Shown: positions 25,724-34,419, counted from the first letter of the stretch. The stretch is DNA of 64,000 nt from DATKMG01 sp041476565 (GCA_041476565.1 JBGOTQ010000002.1:1-64000), one strand, 5' to 3'. Numbers and translations are program-made. The notes: generated by a model from the letters alone, not told the origin.

Positions 25724-27418
25724 ATGTCCCCGCAACACGTCGTCTCATTTGAATCACTGGAACTGTGTCTTCTTTGTCTCGCGATCGTGTGGGCCATTCT
25801 TCTCCCTCGGTTAGGAGCCGGGGCCTTTGCTGCCTTGGAGAAGAGGTGTCGGGTTTTAGCGAGGAATGAAAAACAGGCGGTGTTGATGGTTGGACTATTG
25901 GCCTTTTCCACCAGTGCAGCCACGTCTCTCTTTATTCACTGGCCGCAACCGCGGGTTCCGGATGAATTTAGCTACCTTCTTGCGGCCGACACCTTCGCGC
26001 ACGAACGACTGAGCAATTCTCCACACCCCATGTGGAGGCACTTTGAAAGTTTCCATATCATTCAGCAACCTACTTATGCTTCCAAGTATCCCCCGGCTCA
26101 GGGTCTTTTCTTGGCAATTGGAAAGGTACTCAGCGGCCATCCAATTGTCGGAGTATGGATCAGCGCCGCATTGGCATGCGGGAGTATTTGTTGGATGTTG
26201 CAGGCCTGGCTTTCGCCCGGCTGGGCATTACTTGGGGGATTCTTCTCTATTCTTCGCATGTGCTTCTTGGGATTCTCATACCCTGGCGCTCCATTTGGGT
26301 ATTTCTCGCAAAGCTACTGGGGAGGAGCAGTGGCCGCCATGTCTGGAGCAGTAGCACTTGGGGCGGCTCGTCGAATGGCCAAGGAACCGAGTCTCCATCA
26401 TTCCCTGATGATTGCCTGTGGTCTCGTGATTCTGGCTAACAACCGGCCCTTTGAGGGGCTGCTTTTAGCAATTCCACTGGCCGTCTGGATTGGCCGATTG
26501 ATAGCCAGACAGTGGGAGAATGGCGCGACAAGGATGGTCAGAAGGACCACTCTATCCCTTGCTTTGATACTGTCAGCTGGAGCAGGGATTACCCTGTACT
26601 ACAACCTCCGAGTCACGGGACATTCACTGGTTTTCCCTTATCAACTGTACGAAAAGACCTACGCCGTCAGTCCCGCTTTCCTGTGGGCTCAGCCGAATTT
26701 AGAACCCGATTACCATCACGACGTGATGAGAGAGTGGGCACACGGCACCCTTTATCAATTCTATTTCTACCAGAAATCGGCAAAGGGAATTTTCCTTGCA
26801 ACTTTGTACAAGCTGAATGTGCTGAGAAGACACTATCTGGGACTCTTACTGATGGTGCCGTTGGTGTTTCTGCCCTGGACGATGAAAAGGGGAGGGATGA
26901 GAACGCTTGCTGGATTTCTTCTGGTGATGATTGTCGGAGTCTTATCTGAAACCTGGGTCTTTCCTCACTATATTGCTCCTGGCTACGGACTGATATTTGC
27001 CGTCGTACTGGGCTCGATGCGCAACATGAGATGCTTTTGCTACCGAGGGAAACGGATGGGGCTCGCGTTATCGCGATCGATTGTGGTTTTCTCTCTGGTT
27101 CTTGTCCTATACCCACTGGCTACTCGCATGGGTGTCAACCCCAAAAGCTGGAGTCTGTGGCGCGCCGATGCCATTAAGGAGCTGACGCGAAGACCAGATC
27201 AACATCTCATCCTGGTTCGTTACCAGGCGGGTCACAATACGGATCTTGAATGGGTTTATAACGATGCAGATATTGACAGCTCAAGGGTGATTTGGGCGCG
27301 GGAGATGGACCTGGGAAGCAACCTCAAGTTGTTTCAATATTTCAGGAAAAGAAGGATCTGGTTATTGGAGGCCGATAAGCTTCCACTTGTTCTGCGCCCG
27401 ATCCAGGTAGAACAGTGA
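25724..27418 (+). CDS. GT39-like integral membrane glycosyltransferase
   Basis: A 564-residue multi-pass protein. The first periplasmic loop has VPDEFSYLLAADTFAHERLS followed by FESFHIIQQPTYASKYPPAQ. The acidic DE pair and SKYPPAQG motif are typical of a GT39-type group of bacterial membrane glycosyltransferases. About ten hydrophobic helices follow, including GYFSQSYWGGAVAAMSGAVA and LANNRPFEG. The soluble C-terminus holds LVRYQAGHNTDLEWVYNDAD. It lies 15 bases after the preceding membrane gene and converges with the methyltransferase gene at 27445. Substrate is unknown. Confidence 0.75.
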   Translation: MSPQHVVSFESLELCLLCLAIVWAILLPRLGAGAFAALEKRCRVLARNEKQAVLMVGLLAFSTSAATSLFIHWPQPRVPDEFSYLLAADTFAHERLSNSPHPMWRHFESFHIIQQPTYASKYPPAQGLFLAIGKVLSGHPIVGVWISAALACGSICWMLQAWLSPGWALLGGFFSILRMCFLGFSYPGAPFGYFSQSYWGGAVAAMSGAVALGAARRMAKEPSLHHSLMIACGLVILANNRPFEGLLLAIPLAVWIGRLIARQWENGATRMVRRTTLSLALILSAGAGITLYYNLRVTGHSLVFPYQLYEKTYAVSPAFLWAQPNLEPDYHHDVMREWAHGTLYQFYFYQKSAKGIFLATLYKLNVLRRHYLGLLLMVPLVFLPWTMKRGGMRTLAGFLLVMIVGVLSETWVFPHYIAPGYGLIFAVVLGSMRNMRCFCYRGKRMGLALSRSIVVFSLVLVLYPLATRMGVNPKSWSLWRADAIKELTRRPDQHLILVRYQAGHNTDLEWVYNDADIDSSRVIWAREMDLGSNLKLFQYFRKRRIWLLEADKLPLVLRPIQVEQ

Positions 27419-27444
27419 GTTTCGAGCCGGAGTATGCGGTAAGA

Positions 27445-28035
27445 TCATTTTTCGGCTGTTCCCCAAAGATTAAGCAAAAACTCAAAATACCCGAATTTGA
27501 CCTTGTTCATGGGAAATCCGGCTATGCCGAAGTACCAGCCTATAAGAGGAAGGGTGTAAGCATAAACGTGTTCGTCAATCTCCTCAGTGCTCACCAGCCC
27601 GAGTCGCGCCATCCGTCTTAGAATTGAATCCGACCAGGCTGCAGGTGTCGTTACGACGAGGATTCCACCCGGATGAAGAATCCTATGTATGTCCTTCAGT
27701 AGCAGGACGAGCCTGTCTGGATCCAGATGTTCGAGCACAGCGAGCATTGTGACCACACTAAAGAACTGGTCAGCAAACGGCAGAGAGGTGTTCAGATTCA
27801 AGTCCAACGTATGCCACTTGATATCAGAGTAGTCGCTAGATGGTTCTACTTGGTCCACGGCAAACTTCTCTTTGAAATAGGTGTGGGCCAAGAAATAGGG
27901 AGATGAGCCACACCCGATATCCAAAGCCCTTCCTTTACGAAGATGCTCTGGAATAAGAAGATTTGCTCGACGCGCGCGCAACTTCGCCAAGTAAGGCTCG
28001 ATAAAGCCGATTCCCCTGGTTGGACGTCTGGACAC
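27445..28035 (-). CDS. Class I SAM-dependent methyltransferase
   Basis: A 196-residue Rossmann-fold methyltransferase of the Methyltransf_11 type. The SAM loop is ALDIGCGSSPYFLA, with the post-motif LAVLEHLDPDRLVLLLKDIH and HPGGILVVTTPA. The C-terminus has a hydrophobic segment. It sits alone on the minus strand opposite the membrane glycosyltransferases, and its sequence type resembles the small methyltransferases of the glycan locus further on. A role in sugar or lipid methylation is only inferred from that context. Confidence 0.8.
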   Translation of the reverse strand: MSRRPTRGIGFIEPYLAKLRARRANLLIPEHLRKGRALDIGCGSSPYFLAHTYFKEKFAVDQVEPSSDYSDIKWHTLDLNLNTSLPFADQFFSVVTMLAVLEHLDPDRLVLLLKDIHRILHPGGILVVTTPAAWSDSILRRMARLGLVSTEEIDEHVYAYTLPLIGWYFGIAGFPMNKVKFGYFEFLLNLWGTAEK

Positions 28036-28382
28036 TGGTTCACCTTTACTATCGGTGCAGCACTAGTACCATTCTTTCATGAAAATGCGAGTTTTGGTAG
28101 CCACGGTTACGGCGCTCTTGGCAGTAACCGTGGGCATTTCTAACTTTTTGAAAAGCCCACGATTGATTCAAGAAGCGAATCAATCGTGGCTACCCCTGCC
28201 ACTTTCATCGTGGTGGTGAAGTTGAAACGGTCATGGGGCACTCTTAGGAAAACCCTCGGAACACGTGCGCCCATACATCATTCAGGAAAGAGGCCGGACC
28301 CGCCTGAAAGGGCAATCTTACGCAGAGTGAAGCGTTCGACCATTTGGGGATGCTCGTGTCATGATGTGGATCATGGCAATTC
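28036..28382. repeat. Intergenic repeat block between methyltransferase and ABC-partner genes
   Basis: No gene is assigned in this 347-base gap. It holds double-hairpin copy B (28079-28200) joined directly to the 3' module GGTCATGGGGCACTCT (28228-28243) that also ends the elements at 990 and 23367. The rest (28250-28380) shows nothing I recognise. Confidence 0.55.
28079..28200. repeat. Double-hairpin palindromic element, copy B
   Basis: The first hairpin pairs CCACGGTTAC with GTAACCGTGG; the second pairs CCACGATTGATTC with GAATCAATCGTGG perfectly. Outer arms GGTAGCCACG and CGTGGCTACC and the block AAAAGCCCACGA are the same as in copy A. Stem interiors differ from copy A on both sides of each stem, so pairing is kept by paired changes. 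Confidence 0.75.
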
Positions 28383-29276
28383 TCAGTCGACCCTCCTGAT
28401 TGCGCTTTCGGGAGAGAGTTCTACCATCCCTGTAGATGGGTTAAGCAAATAGCGATACCCTTTAGGATCCAAAGGGTAACGATTCAACACCCCAATCTGT
28501 ACCAGTTCTTGTAATGATGATAGGGGTTTCCCCATCTGCCTTTGCACCTTCATTATCAGATTCTGGAGAAGGTCGATATCATCCTGAGCTGCCAGTGCCA
28601 ATAGATTCTCTCGCGCATTTTCCTTCACCTGGGAGATAGTAGCTGTTTCATAGGCCTCCTTCCAGAGGAGCTCTGCAGCCTTACGGCTTCCACCCCTGGC
28701 CAGGAGTTCAGCCGCAAAGGTCCTCATCCAAGGCCTGGCATTGGGCTTCTTGCTTCCCTCCAGAAAAGTCTCGGCTGCCTTTGTATAATCGTGGAGATAC
28801 CAGTAGTAAACAAAGCCGAGATCCTTGTATAGCAACCACTCCTGGGGATTATGATCAATTCCGTTCTTCAGGAGGTCTGTGGCCTTCTGGGGTTGATTAG
28901 CTCCAATAGGCTCCCGCTCTGAAAGGAATATGGCGCCGAACCGGTAGGCATGCAGGAGGTTCGGATCCAAGGTGGTCGCAATATTGATGAGAGGCTCCAG
29001 CAAATCGAACCGCTTTTCCCCTTGCAATCTCTGGCCACCATAGTACTGCACAGCTCTCATCCAGTAGATATCCGCCAGGAGTCCATTGTTACCGAGAGAA
29101 AGCTTCTTAAGGACTTTTCCGGAAGTGACATAAAGCGCCTCCTCCTTGGACATGTGTTCTCTCATTCTCCTGTCGATCATTCTCTGTAGATGAACCACAA
29201 CTAGAGAACTGAAAACCAGGCCAAGGAAAATCATCCACTCCACTCGAAATGCCGGCGAAGCCGCTGTCTTGTTCAT
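28383..29276 (-). CDS. Membrane-anchored TPR-like protein linked to ABC exporter
   Basis: A 297-residue protein with one N-terminal membrane helix (EWMIFLGLVFSSLVVVHL) and a helical repeat domain, for example ADIYWMRAVQYYGGQR, LLKDLGFVYYWY-like YKDLGFVYYWYLHDYTKAAE and AAELLARGGSRKAAELLW. The end carries YPLDPKGYRYLLNPSTG, a segment often seen at the C-terminus of such TPR proteins. Its ATG directly follows the stop of the ABC permease gene, so the three genes 31000-28383 form one operon. It is probably an accessory scaffold of the transporter. The specific role is unknown. Confidence 0.7.
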   Translation of the reverse strand: MNKTAASPAFRVEWMIFLGLVFSSLVVVHLQRMIDRRMREHMSKEEALYVTSGKVLKKLSLGNNGLLADIYWMRAVQYYGGQRLQGEKRFDLLEPLINIATTLDPNLLHAYRFGAIFLSEREPIGANQPQKATDLLKNGIDHNPQEWLLYKDLGFVYYWYLHDYTKAAETFLEGSKKPNARPWMRTFAAELLARGGSRKAAELLWKEAYETATISQVKENARENLLALAAQDDIDLLQNLIMKVQRQMGKPLSSLQELVQIGVLNRYPLDPKGYRYLLNPSTGMVELSPESAIRRVD

Positions 29277-30050
29277 CTACTTAAAATTTTTCCTCTGAAA
29301 CACCAATATGGAAAAGAGCAATATGCACGCAGAATAGACAAGACCATACAGTAGGGAATAGAGATAAACCTCCGACGCTATGAACCCGCCATGGGCCGTC
29401 TGTGAGATGATGTCGAAATTCCCAAAATTTGGAAGCAGATAGTACAAGAACTGGGAAAGTGCCTTAGTCAGGAAAGACATACTTGTTGACCCATAGACTC
29501 GTATATCGGTGTTAAAGTGCCCGATTGCATAGAGAGCGAACGTAAAAAGAGCCGAAAGCGCAGGAGTGGAGAAACTAGAGAAGAGAATGGCAATTGCCAC
29601 TACCAGCATTAGTTCATCCAGAATAAGAATCCCTGCCAACAAGATATGGATGTCGGAGGAATGAATGGAGTGTCGCAGATAGAAAATGGAGGCAAAGATT
29701 CCCAGAACCATCACTGCGATATTCACGGCCAGCGTGAGAATCAGCCCCAGAAACTTCCCCAGTAGGAATTCGTAGCGGTGCACAGGCTTTGCCAGGAGAC
29801 TGTACAGCGTTTTCTTGTCGATCTCTTTGTAAACCAGTTGAATACCGATGAAGATGGCGATCAACGTTCCAAATACAGTCAATGTGCTCAGTCCCAGATT
29901 AATGATGACCTGGGTGACGTCTCCGATGGTAATCGATCCCAGGATCAAGGAACTGACAATGATGAGGACACCAAAGAGAACCAGGTTGTAAAGGATCTTG
30001 TCCCGAACACATTCTCGAAACGTATTGTGGGCTATTAAGAGGATCTTCAT
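29277..30050 (-). CDS. ABC transporter permease (ABC-2 type)
   Basis: A 257-residue permease with six hydrophobic helices. It opens with MKILLIAHNTFRECVRDKIL, which is typical of ABC-2-type exporters of the NosY/Gld class, and contains KTLYSLLAKPVHRYEFLLGK. The start ATG at 30050 overlaps the stop of the ATPase gene as ATGA, showing coupled translation. An upstream in-frame extension to 30155 lies inside the ATPase gene and is rejected. The cargo is not readable. The neighbouring TPR protein starts directly at its stop. Confidence 0.85.
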   Translation of the reverse strand: MKILLIAHNTFRECVRDKILYNLVLFGVLIIVSSLILGSITIGDVTQVIINLGLSTLTVFGTLIAIFIGIQLVYKEIDKKTLYSLLAKPVHRYEFLLGKFLGLILTLAVNIAVMVLGIFASIFYLRHSIHSSDIHILLAGILILDELMLVVAIAILFSSFSTPALSALFTFALYAIGHFNTDIRVYGSTSMSFLTKALSQFLYYLLPNFGNFDIISQTAHGGFIASEVYLYSLLYGLVYSACILLFSILVFQRKNFK

Positions 30051-31000
30051 TGGTGTCTTGGTGGGTTGTTTGTGCCTCCCTGAATGACTTTCAGGAAATA
30101 GTCTTCCATTGTCTGGCGGACCGGGTTTACGGAGATAATCTTGCCCTTGGCACACTCGATAGCGGAGACCAGGGGGTTCAAGTTCGTATCAGCATCGACC
30201 TCGATCTTCATGGTGGTTCCCACTTGGCTCACTGAGACTGCCGGTTCTAGCACCTGTCGGAGTTGATCGATTCCCATTCCGCTGATGATGATTTCCACGT
30301 GGCTCACTTGCTTGGATATCAAATCCTTCAGCAGTCCTGCGCCCACAAGCCTTCCCCGGTTCAGAATGGCCACCCGGTCGCAAAGAGTCTCGATATCGTT
30401 GAGAATGTGACTTGAAAAGAAGACGGTCTTTCCTTCGGCCTTTAGCCGAAGAATAAGATTACGGACCTCACGCCTCCCAATGGGATCCAGTCCCGACATC
30501 GGTTCATCCAGGAAGACAATTTCCGGATCGTTGATCAGGGCCTGTGCAATTCCTGCACGCTGAATCATCCCCTTGGAAAACTTGCGCAATTGAAGCTTCC
30601 TGGCATCGGCAATCCCGGTCAATCTCAAGAAACGGTCGACACGAATCCGTACCTCATAGGAGGAGAAGCCAAAAAGGCCCGCATAGTAGGTGAGGAATTC
30701 CTCTGCTGTCAGGTATTCGTAGAAGTAAGGGTTCTCGGGGAGAAACCCGAGGATACGGTGATTGGAGACATCCGTGACGGGCTGGCCCAGGATCTCAGCG
30801 TGCCCGGAACATGGGTAGATCAACGCCATGAGCAGCTTTAGCGTCGTGGATTTCCCCGCCCCGTTAGGTCCCAGGTATCCAAAGATCTCATTGCGATGAA
30901 TCTCCAGGTCCAAGCCGTCCAGGGCGGTCACTGTTCGAGTTTTCCAAAACCCTACCCGGAATTTCTTGCTCAAGCTGTGAGTGGAGACAACGACGGGCAT
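30047..31000 (-). CDS. ABC transporter ATP-binding protein
   Basis: A 317-residue ATPase of an ABC-2-type export system. Motifs are Walker A GYLGPNGAGKST at residues 41-52, a Q-loop region LGFLPENPYFYEYLT, the signature LRKFSKGMIQRAGIAQAL, Walker B IVFLDEPMSGLDP and the switch histidine in VFFSSHIL. The C-terminal 90 residues form a DUF4162-like regulatory domain (VSQVGTTMKIEVDADTN). It is first in the operon with the permease and the TPR protein. The promoter should lie in 31001-31074, between this gene and the pilin terminator. Confidence 0.9.
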   Translation of the reverse strand: MPVVVSTHSLSKKFRVGFWKTRTVTALDGLDLEIHRNEIFGYLGPNGAGKSTTLKLLMALIYPCSGHAEILGQPVTDVSNHRILGFLPENPYFYEYLTAEEFLTYYAGLFGFSSYEVRIRVDRFLRLTGIADARKLQLRKFSKGMIQRAGIAQALINDPEIVFLDEPMSGLDPIGRREVRNLILRLKAEGKTVFFSSHILNDIETLCDRVAILNRGRLVGAGLLKDLISKQVSHVEIIISGMGIDQLRQVLEPAVSVSQVGTTMKIEVDADTNLNPLVSAIECAKGKIISVNPVRQTMEDYFLKVIQGGTNNPPRHQ

Positions 31001-31074
31001 CAGGAGGTCAGAAACAGAGTGGATTATGCCGAACCGGCATTTATCTTATAGTACATATGAAACAGGCAAGGAAC

Positions 31075-31106
31075 AAAAAAATGGGTGGAGGGGTATCCCT
31101 CCACCC
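31075..31106 (-). terminator. Rho-independent terminator after the pilin genes
   Basis: On the minus strand a perfect 10-bp stem, GGGTGGAGGG (loop ATAC) CCCTCCACCC, is followed by ATTTTTTT. It starts 20 bases after the stop of the pilin gene at 31127 and is the cleanest intrinsic terminator in the window. It separates the pilin genes from the ABC operon downstream. Confidence 0.9.
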
Positions 31107-31126
31107 TGAAGGCGATTTTCTCTTGG

Positions 31127-31579
31127 TTACTCTCCGATTGGGCTGGCGGTAGAGTCAGGTGTACCAGTGAGGTTGTAACGAATCACTTGAGACTCGTCCG
31201 TGAAGTAATAACGCACACCTGAAGCCGTGGGTCCACTAGTAACTTGAGGGTCGGCCGTCGCGGTAAACTGCAACGTGGGCGCTGCGCCGGCAACTGCGGC
31301 AAAAAGGTAACCGCTCTTCGCGCCACTACCAAGGACGTTGTCAATCACACCATCCTGTGAAAGACCTGTCAAAGTGGTGAATGCCCCTTGCGAAGAACGA
31401 TACAACAGTTCTCCGCTTCCAATCGTTCTCATTGAAGCCGTGGCAGATCCCTCATTGGCAGACCTGCGGGCCTTTAACAAGTTCGGAATTGCAATTGCGG
31501 CAATGATCAGAATGATGGCCACCACAATCAACAACTCGATCAGCGAAAACCCCTTGTTTCTCTTCTTTGCTTTTTTCAT
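31127..31579 (-). CDS. Type IV major-pilin-like protein (first of two)
   Basis: A 150-residue prepilin. After a basic leader (MKKAKKRNKG) the class III signal KGFSLIELLIVVAIILIIAA is cut between Gly10 and Phe11, leaving a mature N-terminal Phe and Glu at position 5. The hydrophobic helix is followed by IPNLLKARRSANEGSATASM, a block typical of acidobacterial and deltaproteobacterial pilins. The compact globular part ends in a Ser/Thr/Pro-rich tail (GTPDSTASPIGE) without the disulphide loop of Pseudomonas pilins. The ATG at 31579 has GGAG seven bases upstream. It follows the second pilin gene and ends at a strong terminator. Confidence 0.92.
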   Translation of the reverse strand: MKKAKKRNKGFSLIELLIVVAIILIIAAIAIPNLLKARRSANEGSATASMRTIGSGELLYRSSQGAFTTLTGLSQDGVIDNVLGSGAKSGYLFAAVAGAAPTLQFTATADPQVTSGPTASGVRYYFTDESQVIRYNLTGTPDSTASPIGE

Positions 31580-31649
31580 TTGCGTCTCCTTTGTTGGATT
31601 GATCATTTGATTTGTGAATTTAAGTTGAGAGAATCCGTCCGTCAATCAC

Positions 31650-32087
31650 CTACTGCATGGGTGGACTGCTGAGGTCAGCGGACCCTGTCAGGCTGAAACG
31701 GACCACCGACGTCTCGTCTCCAAAGTAATAGCGAGCCCCTGAGGCTGATGGGCCCATAGCCAGTACCGGTTCGGCCGTCACAGTGTACTCGTAAGCGGCC
31801 CGAGCCCCCGGTGTCGTGTCAAAGTAGTACCCACTCTTCTCTCCGTTGGCCAGCCTTTGGTCGGTCAGGTAATCTGCGCCGAGATCACTAAGAACCCCAT
31901 AGGTCCCGAAGCTGTTGCGATAAAGACTCTGGGCACTCATGATGGCCCGGATCGATGAGGCTGCAGAAGCCTCGTTAGCTCTTGCTCTTGCCCCCAGGTA
32001 ACTTGGAACTGCCATAGCTGAAACAATCATAATAATGGAAAGAACCAGCAAAAGCTCAATGAGTGAAAACCCCTTGTTGTTTCTCAT
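31650..32087 (-). CDS. Type IV pilin-like protein (second of two)
   Basis: A 145-residue prepilin paralogous to its neighbour. The short leader MRNNKG is followed by FSLIELLLVLSIIMIVSAMA, cut after Gly6, with Glu at mature position 5. The globular part matches the other pilin block by block (ARANEASAASSIRAI, then ASGARYYFGDETSVVRFSLTG) and ends SSPPMQ. The ATG at 32087 is chosen because the upstream open frame to 32264 has no pilin-like features. The pair probably arose by duplication. Which one is the major subunit is unclear. Confidence 0.88.
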   Translation of the reverse strand: MRNNKGFSLIELLLVLSIIMIVSAMAVPSYLGARARANEASAASSIRAIMSAQSLYRNSFGTYGVLSDLGADYLTDQRLANGEKSGYYFDTTPGARAAYEYTVTAEPVLAMGPSASGARYYFGDETSVVRFSLTGSADLSSPPMQ

Positions 32088-32406
32088 GACCACGATCCCC
32101 GTTCCTTTAGATCCATCGCCAGCACGAACCCAGCTTTGATACTTGAACCCCTTCGCATCTCCTTCAATCCCGACGGCTCCCTCTAACTTCATCTTGCGTG
32201 TTGACTTGTGCATACGGCTCTCCAAAGTGACAGGGAATATGTGAAATTCGAATTCCTGCAGCAAAATAACTATATTCTATTGAAATGCCAAGATTTGTAA
32301 ATAACGATTTGTCAGAAATCTTTTATCTTCCAGTCCTGTCTTATCCCTCGAGAGCCCGATTGTGACATTTCTTGTCACTCTCAATTCGCAATTTTTGTTT
32401 TCTTTG
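32088..32406. other. Leader region upstream of the pilin genes
   Basis: No gene is seen in these 319 bases between the O-antigen-ligase gene and the pilins. The section 32230-32400 is AT-rich and, on the minus strand, contains TTTACA and GAATATAG-like boxes that could form a promoter. The spacing fits poorly, so no promoter is called. A sigma-54 type GG-N10-GC element could not be confirmed. Confidence 0.3.
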
Positions 32407-34419
32407 TCAGTTCGGTCGGCCCATTGCAGTGTCGTTCTCATGTCTCTTGAATGGTTGTTGGTACTTGGGTTCGGAGGGGAACAGGTTCCGAGCCTTCAAC
32501 CTGGCTTTCTCGGCATCATCCTCTCTTCCTAGTGCCATCAAAATCCGCCCTAGCTCGTAGACCGTTTCAGCATTATAAGGGTCAAGCGCTGTAGCTTTCT
32601 CGAAGGAATCAAGAACAGATTCAAGGAGTCTCTGGTCCACTCGTTGCTGCTGAATTGCCAGTTGGAGTCGAACCTTGGCCTCCAAGGTAATCGCCGCTGG
32701 GTTATTTGCATCGAAGTGTAGCGAATCCCTGAGGTCTTCTTGTGCTACATTCAAATGATTCGTGGCCATAGAGTCCATGCCCTGGTCCAAGGAGGTCTGG
32801 GCCAGGTATTGACGCCCGACCAGCCAGGACAAAACGCAAGAAAGTAGCAGACCAATAGTCCATACAGATCTGGATAGCCAACTGAATGATACAAATCGCA
32901 ACCTGTCGAAACCCTGCACTCTGACGAGGTTTAGTAACAGGCCAAAAATAAGAATTCCAAGACTTCCTACGCTTGGGAAGTAAAGGTTAATGTCAATGAG
33001 GTTATGGACCCCCCAGGCCGCTAAAGACGAAGCGAGTGCGATGCTTAGAGCTATTCGATTTCCAGTTCCAAATTTGAGATGGGGTAAGGGGTCAGTTACA
33101 TGGGGATTTCTGGAGGGCTGAGCTCTGCGAAGCCGCAGACAACGTGGCGTAATGTGGCCTCGCAGAGCTCGGCCCTCCACTTGTAAATGACCTATTGCGG
33201 GATGGCAATAAGCCGGAGATGGATTCCTGTTTTCCGGGCCCCCGGAGTCTCCTCGGACGGTGTCAAGAAGGAGTTTTAACGATTGGAACGAGAGCACTAG
33301 CAGTCCTGCAGCCAGGATGAAAGCCATCACGCCGACCTCAGAAAGAAGTTGGAGCGGCGTATTATGTGCATACTGTGTCACTGTCAGAGGAGAACCTTGG
33401 TAGCGTGGGTTGATGGTTCCGTAGTTGCCCAGCCCCACTCCGGTCCATGGGAAGTCCTCAAAGATATACCATGCAGTCTTGTAGTTATTCCAACGCAAAA
33501 CCATGGGGTTCGTGCTCGCGGTTAGATTGCCGAGGCTGAATCCTCGCTTATGAGTCACCCAGGCCATCCAGGCGCTCAACAGCACGAGAACAAGCACGAG
33601 ACTGGCTGCAACACGGCGGAGGCGGAGTTTCCGGGGAATTACCATGAGGATCCCGGCGAAAGACACAGAAACTAAAACAGAGGCCCATCCCCCGAAGGAT
33701 TGTGTTAGAAGGAGCACGGCCATAGAAAGCAGGCAACTGCACATCATAAGAGTGCTCATGAGTCGGCTTTTCCGTATTGGTCCGGGCGCACCACCCATGA
33801 TGCCCTCACACAAACGCGAACGAGCAATTGCAAAGTAAATTTGAAGAGGCAGAACCGTTGCCAGAAAACCGGCGAGAGTGTTGGGCAACGGAAAATTGGC
33901 GAGAACTCGTCGCGATTGGATTCGCGCCAACACTCTTGACTTGAAGGCCGGCTCAAGAAATGAAGCTTCTTGGAATTTCTCTCGCAGGTAATCCAGGCCG
34001 AAGAAGTACTGGTAAAGAGCAACAAGGCCGACGATTGTGGCTACCAGGCAGACCACTGCCACGGCGCCCTCTATTTGTTTGAAATCAAAATCCAGCCAAG
34101 TCACGCTCAACAGAAGCAGGAGATAGGCAAGGAACAACCAGAAAACCTCCTGGCTTCGCGTTTTGTTGATGGAGCCGTACCACGACGGAAGCAAGCAAAG
34201 CAACGTCAGCAACGAAATCTTCAAAGAACGGGAAATGAAGTCATTCACGCCCTGTTGGTGTCGATATAACAAGGCTAGGAGAAAAGCCAAAAATGAGGTG
34301 AGGATGAAAAGGAATCTAGAATGATGAAAAACCTCTCCAGGATAAAACTGATTAACTGCGATCGGAAACAGAATTACACCCACTAGCACGGCAGTCTTGA
34401 AATGGGGGTGTGCAGTCAT
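32407..34419 (-). CDS. O-antigen ligase/polymerase-type (Wzy_C) membrane protein with TPR tail
   Basis: A 670-residue protein with about twelve hydrophobic helices and the large periplasmic loop of the Wzy/WaaL superfamily (TAWYIFEDFPWTGVGLGNYG, QYAHNTPLQLLSEVG, then NLIDINLYFPSVG). A TPR-like C-terminus follows (LDSFEKATALDPYNAETVYE). Such proteins polymerise O-antigen, ligate it to lipid A, or transfer glycans to pilins. A 101-base palindromic repeat (33091-33191) lies in frame and encodes about 34 unrelated residues near 410-443, between two helices. ATG 34419 is used. It lies ten bases after the TPR gene and is followed by the two pilin genes. Confidence 0.8.
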   Translation of the reverse strand: MTAHPHFKTAVLVGVILFPIAVNQFYPGEVFHHSRFLFILTSFLAFLLALLYRHQQGVNDFISRSLKISLLTLLCLLPSWYGSINKTRSQEVFWLFLAYLLLLLSVTWLDFDFKQIEGAVAVVCLVATIVGLVALYQYFFGLDYLREKFQEASFLEPAFKSRVLARIQSRRVLANFPLPNTLAGFLATVLPLQIYFAIARSRLCEGIMGGAPGPIRKSRLMSTLMMCSCLLSMAVLLLTQSFGGWASVLVSVSFAGILMVIPRKLRLRRVAASLVLVLVLLSAWMAWVTHKRGFSLGNLTASTNPMVLRWNNYKTAWYIFEDFPWTGVGLGNYGTINPRYQGSPLTVTQYAHNTPLQLLSEVGVMAFILAAGLLVLSFQSLKLLLDTVRGDSGGPENRNPSPAYCHPAIGHLQVEGRALRGHITPRCLRLRRAQPSRNPHVTDPLPHLKFGTGNRIALSIALASSLAAWGVHNLIDINLYFPSVGSLGILIFGLLLNLVRVQGFDRLRFVSFSWLSRSVWTIGLLLSCVLSWLVGRQYLAQTSLDQGMDSMATNHLNVAQEDLRDSLHFDANNPAAITLEAKVRLQLAIQQQRVDQRLLESVLDSFEKATALDPYNAETVYELGRILMALGREDDAEKARLKARNLFPSEPKYQQPFKRHENDTAMGRPN
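33091..33191. repeat. Palindromic element inside the O-antigen-ligase gene
   Basis: Arms TGGAGGGCTGAGCTCTGCGA (33111-33130) and TCGCAGAGCTCGGCCCTCCA (33160-33179) pair with one mismatch. The pairing extends outward with GGTCAGTTACATG and CTTGTAAATGACC (11 of 13). The loop is GC-rich. The element has no stop codon in the host frame. It encodes Arg-rich residues unlike the flanking membrane segments. Confidence 0.75.

Noticed and set aside
28079..28215. Short frame starting MKMRVLVATVTALLAV, which looks like a signal peptide
   Set aside because: It is created by the repeat DNA of double-hairpin copy B. The equivalent frame in copy A stops after about 19 codons and is not conserved as protein.
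31127..32087. Type II secretion pseudopilin (GspG) identity for the two pilins
   Set aside because: Their conserved ARRSANE/ARANEAS block and globular part fit type IV pilins better, although the distinction is not absolute.
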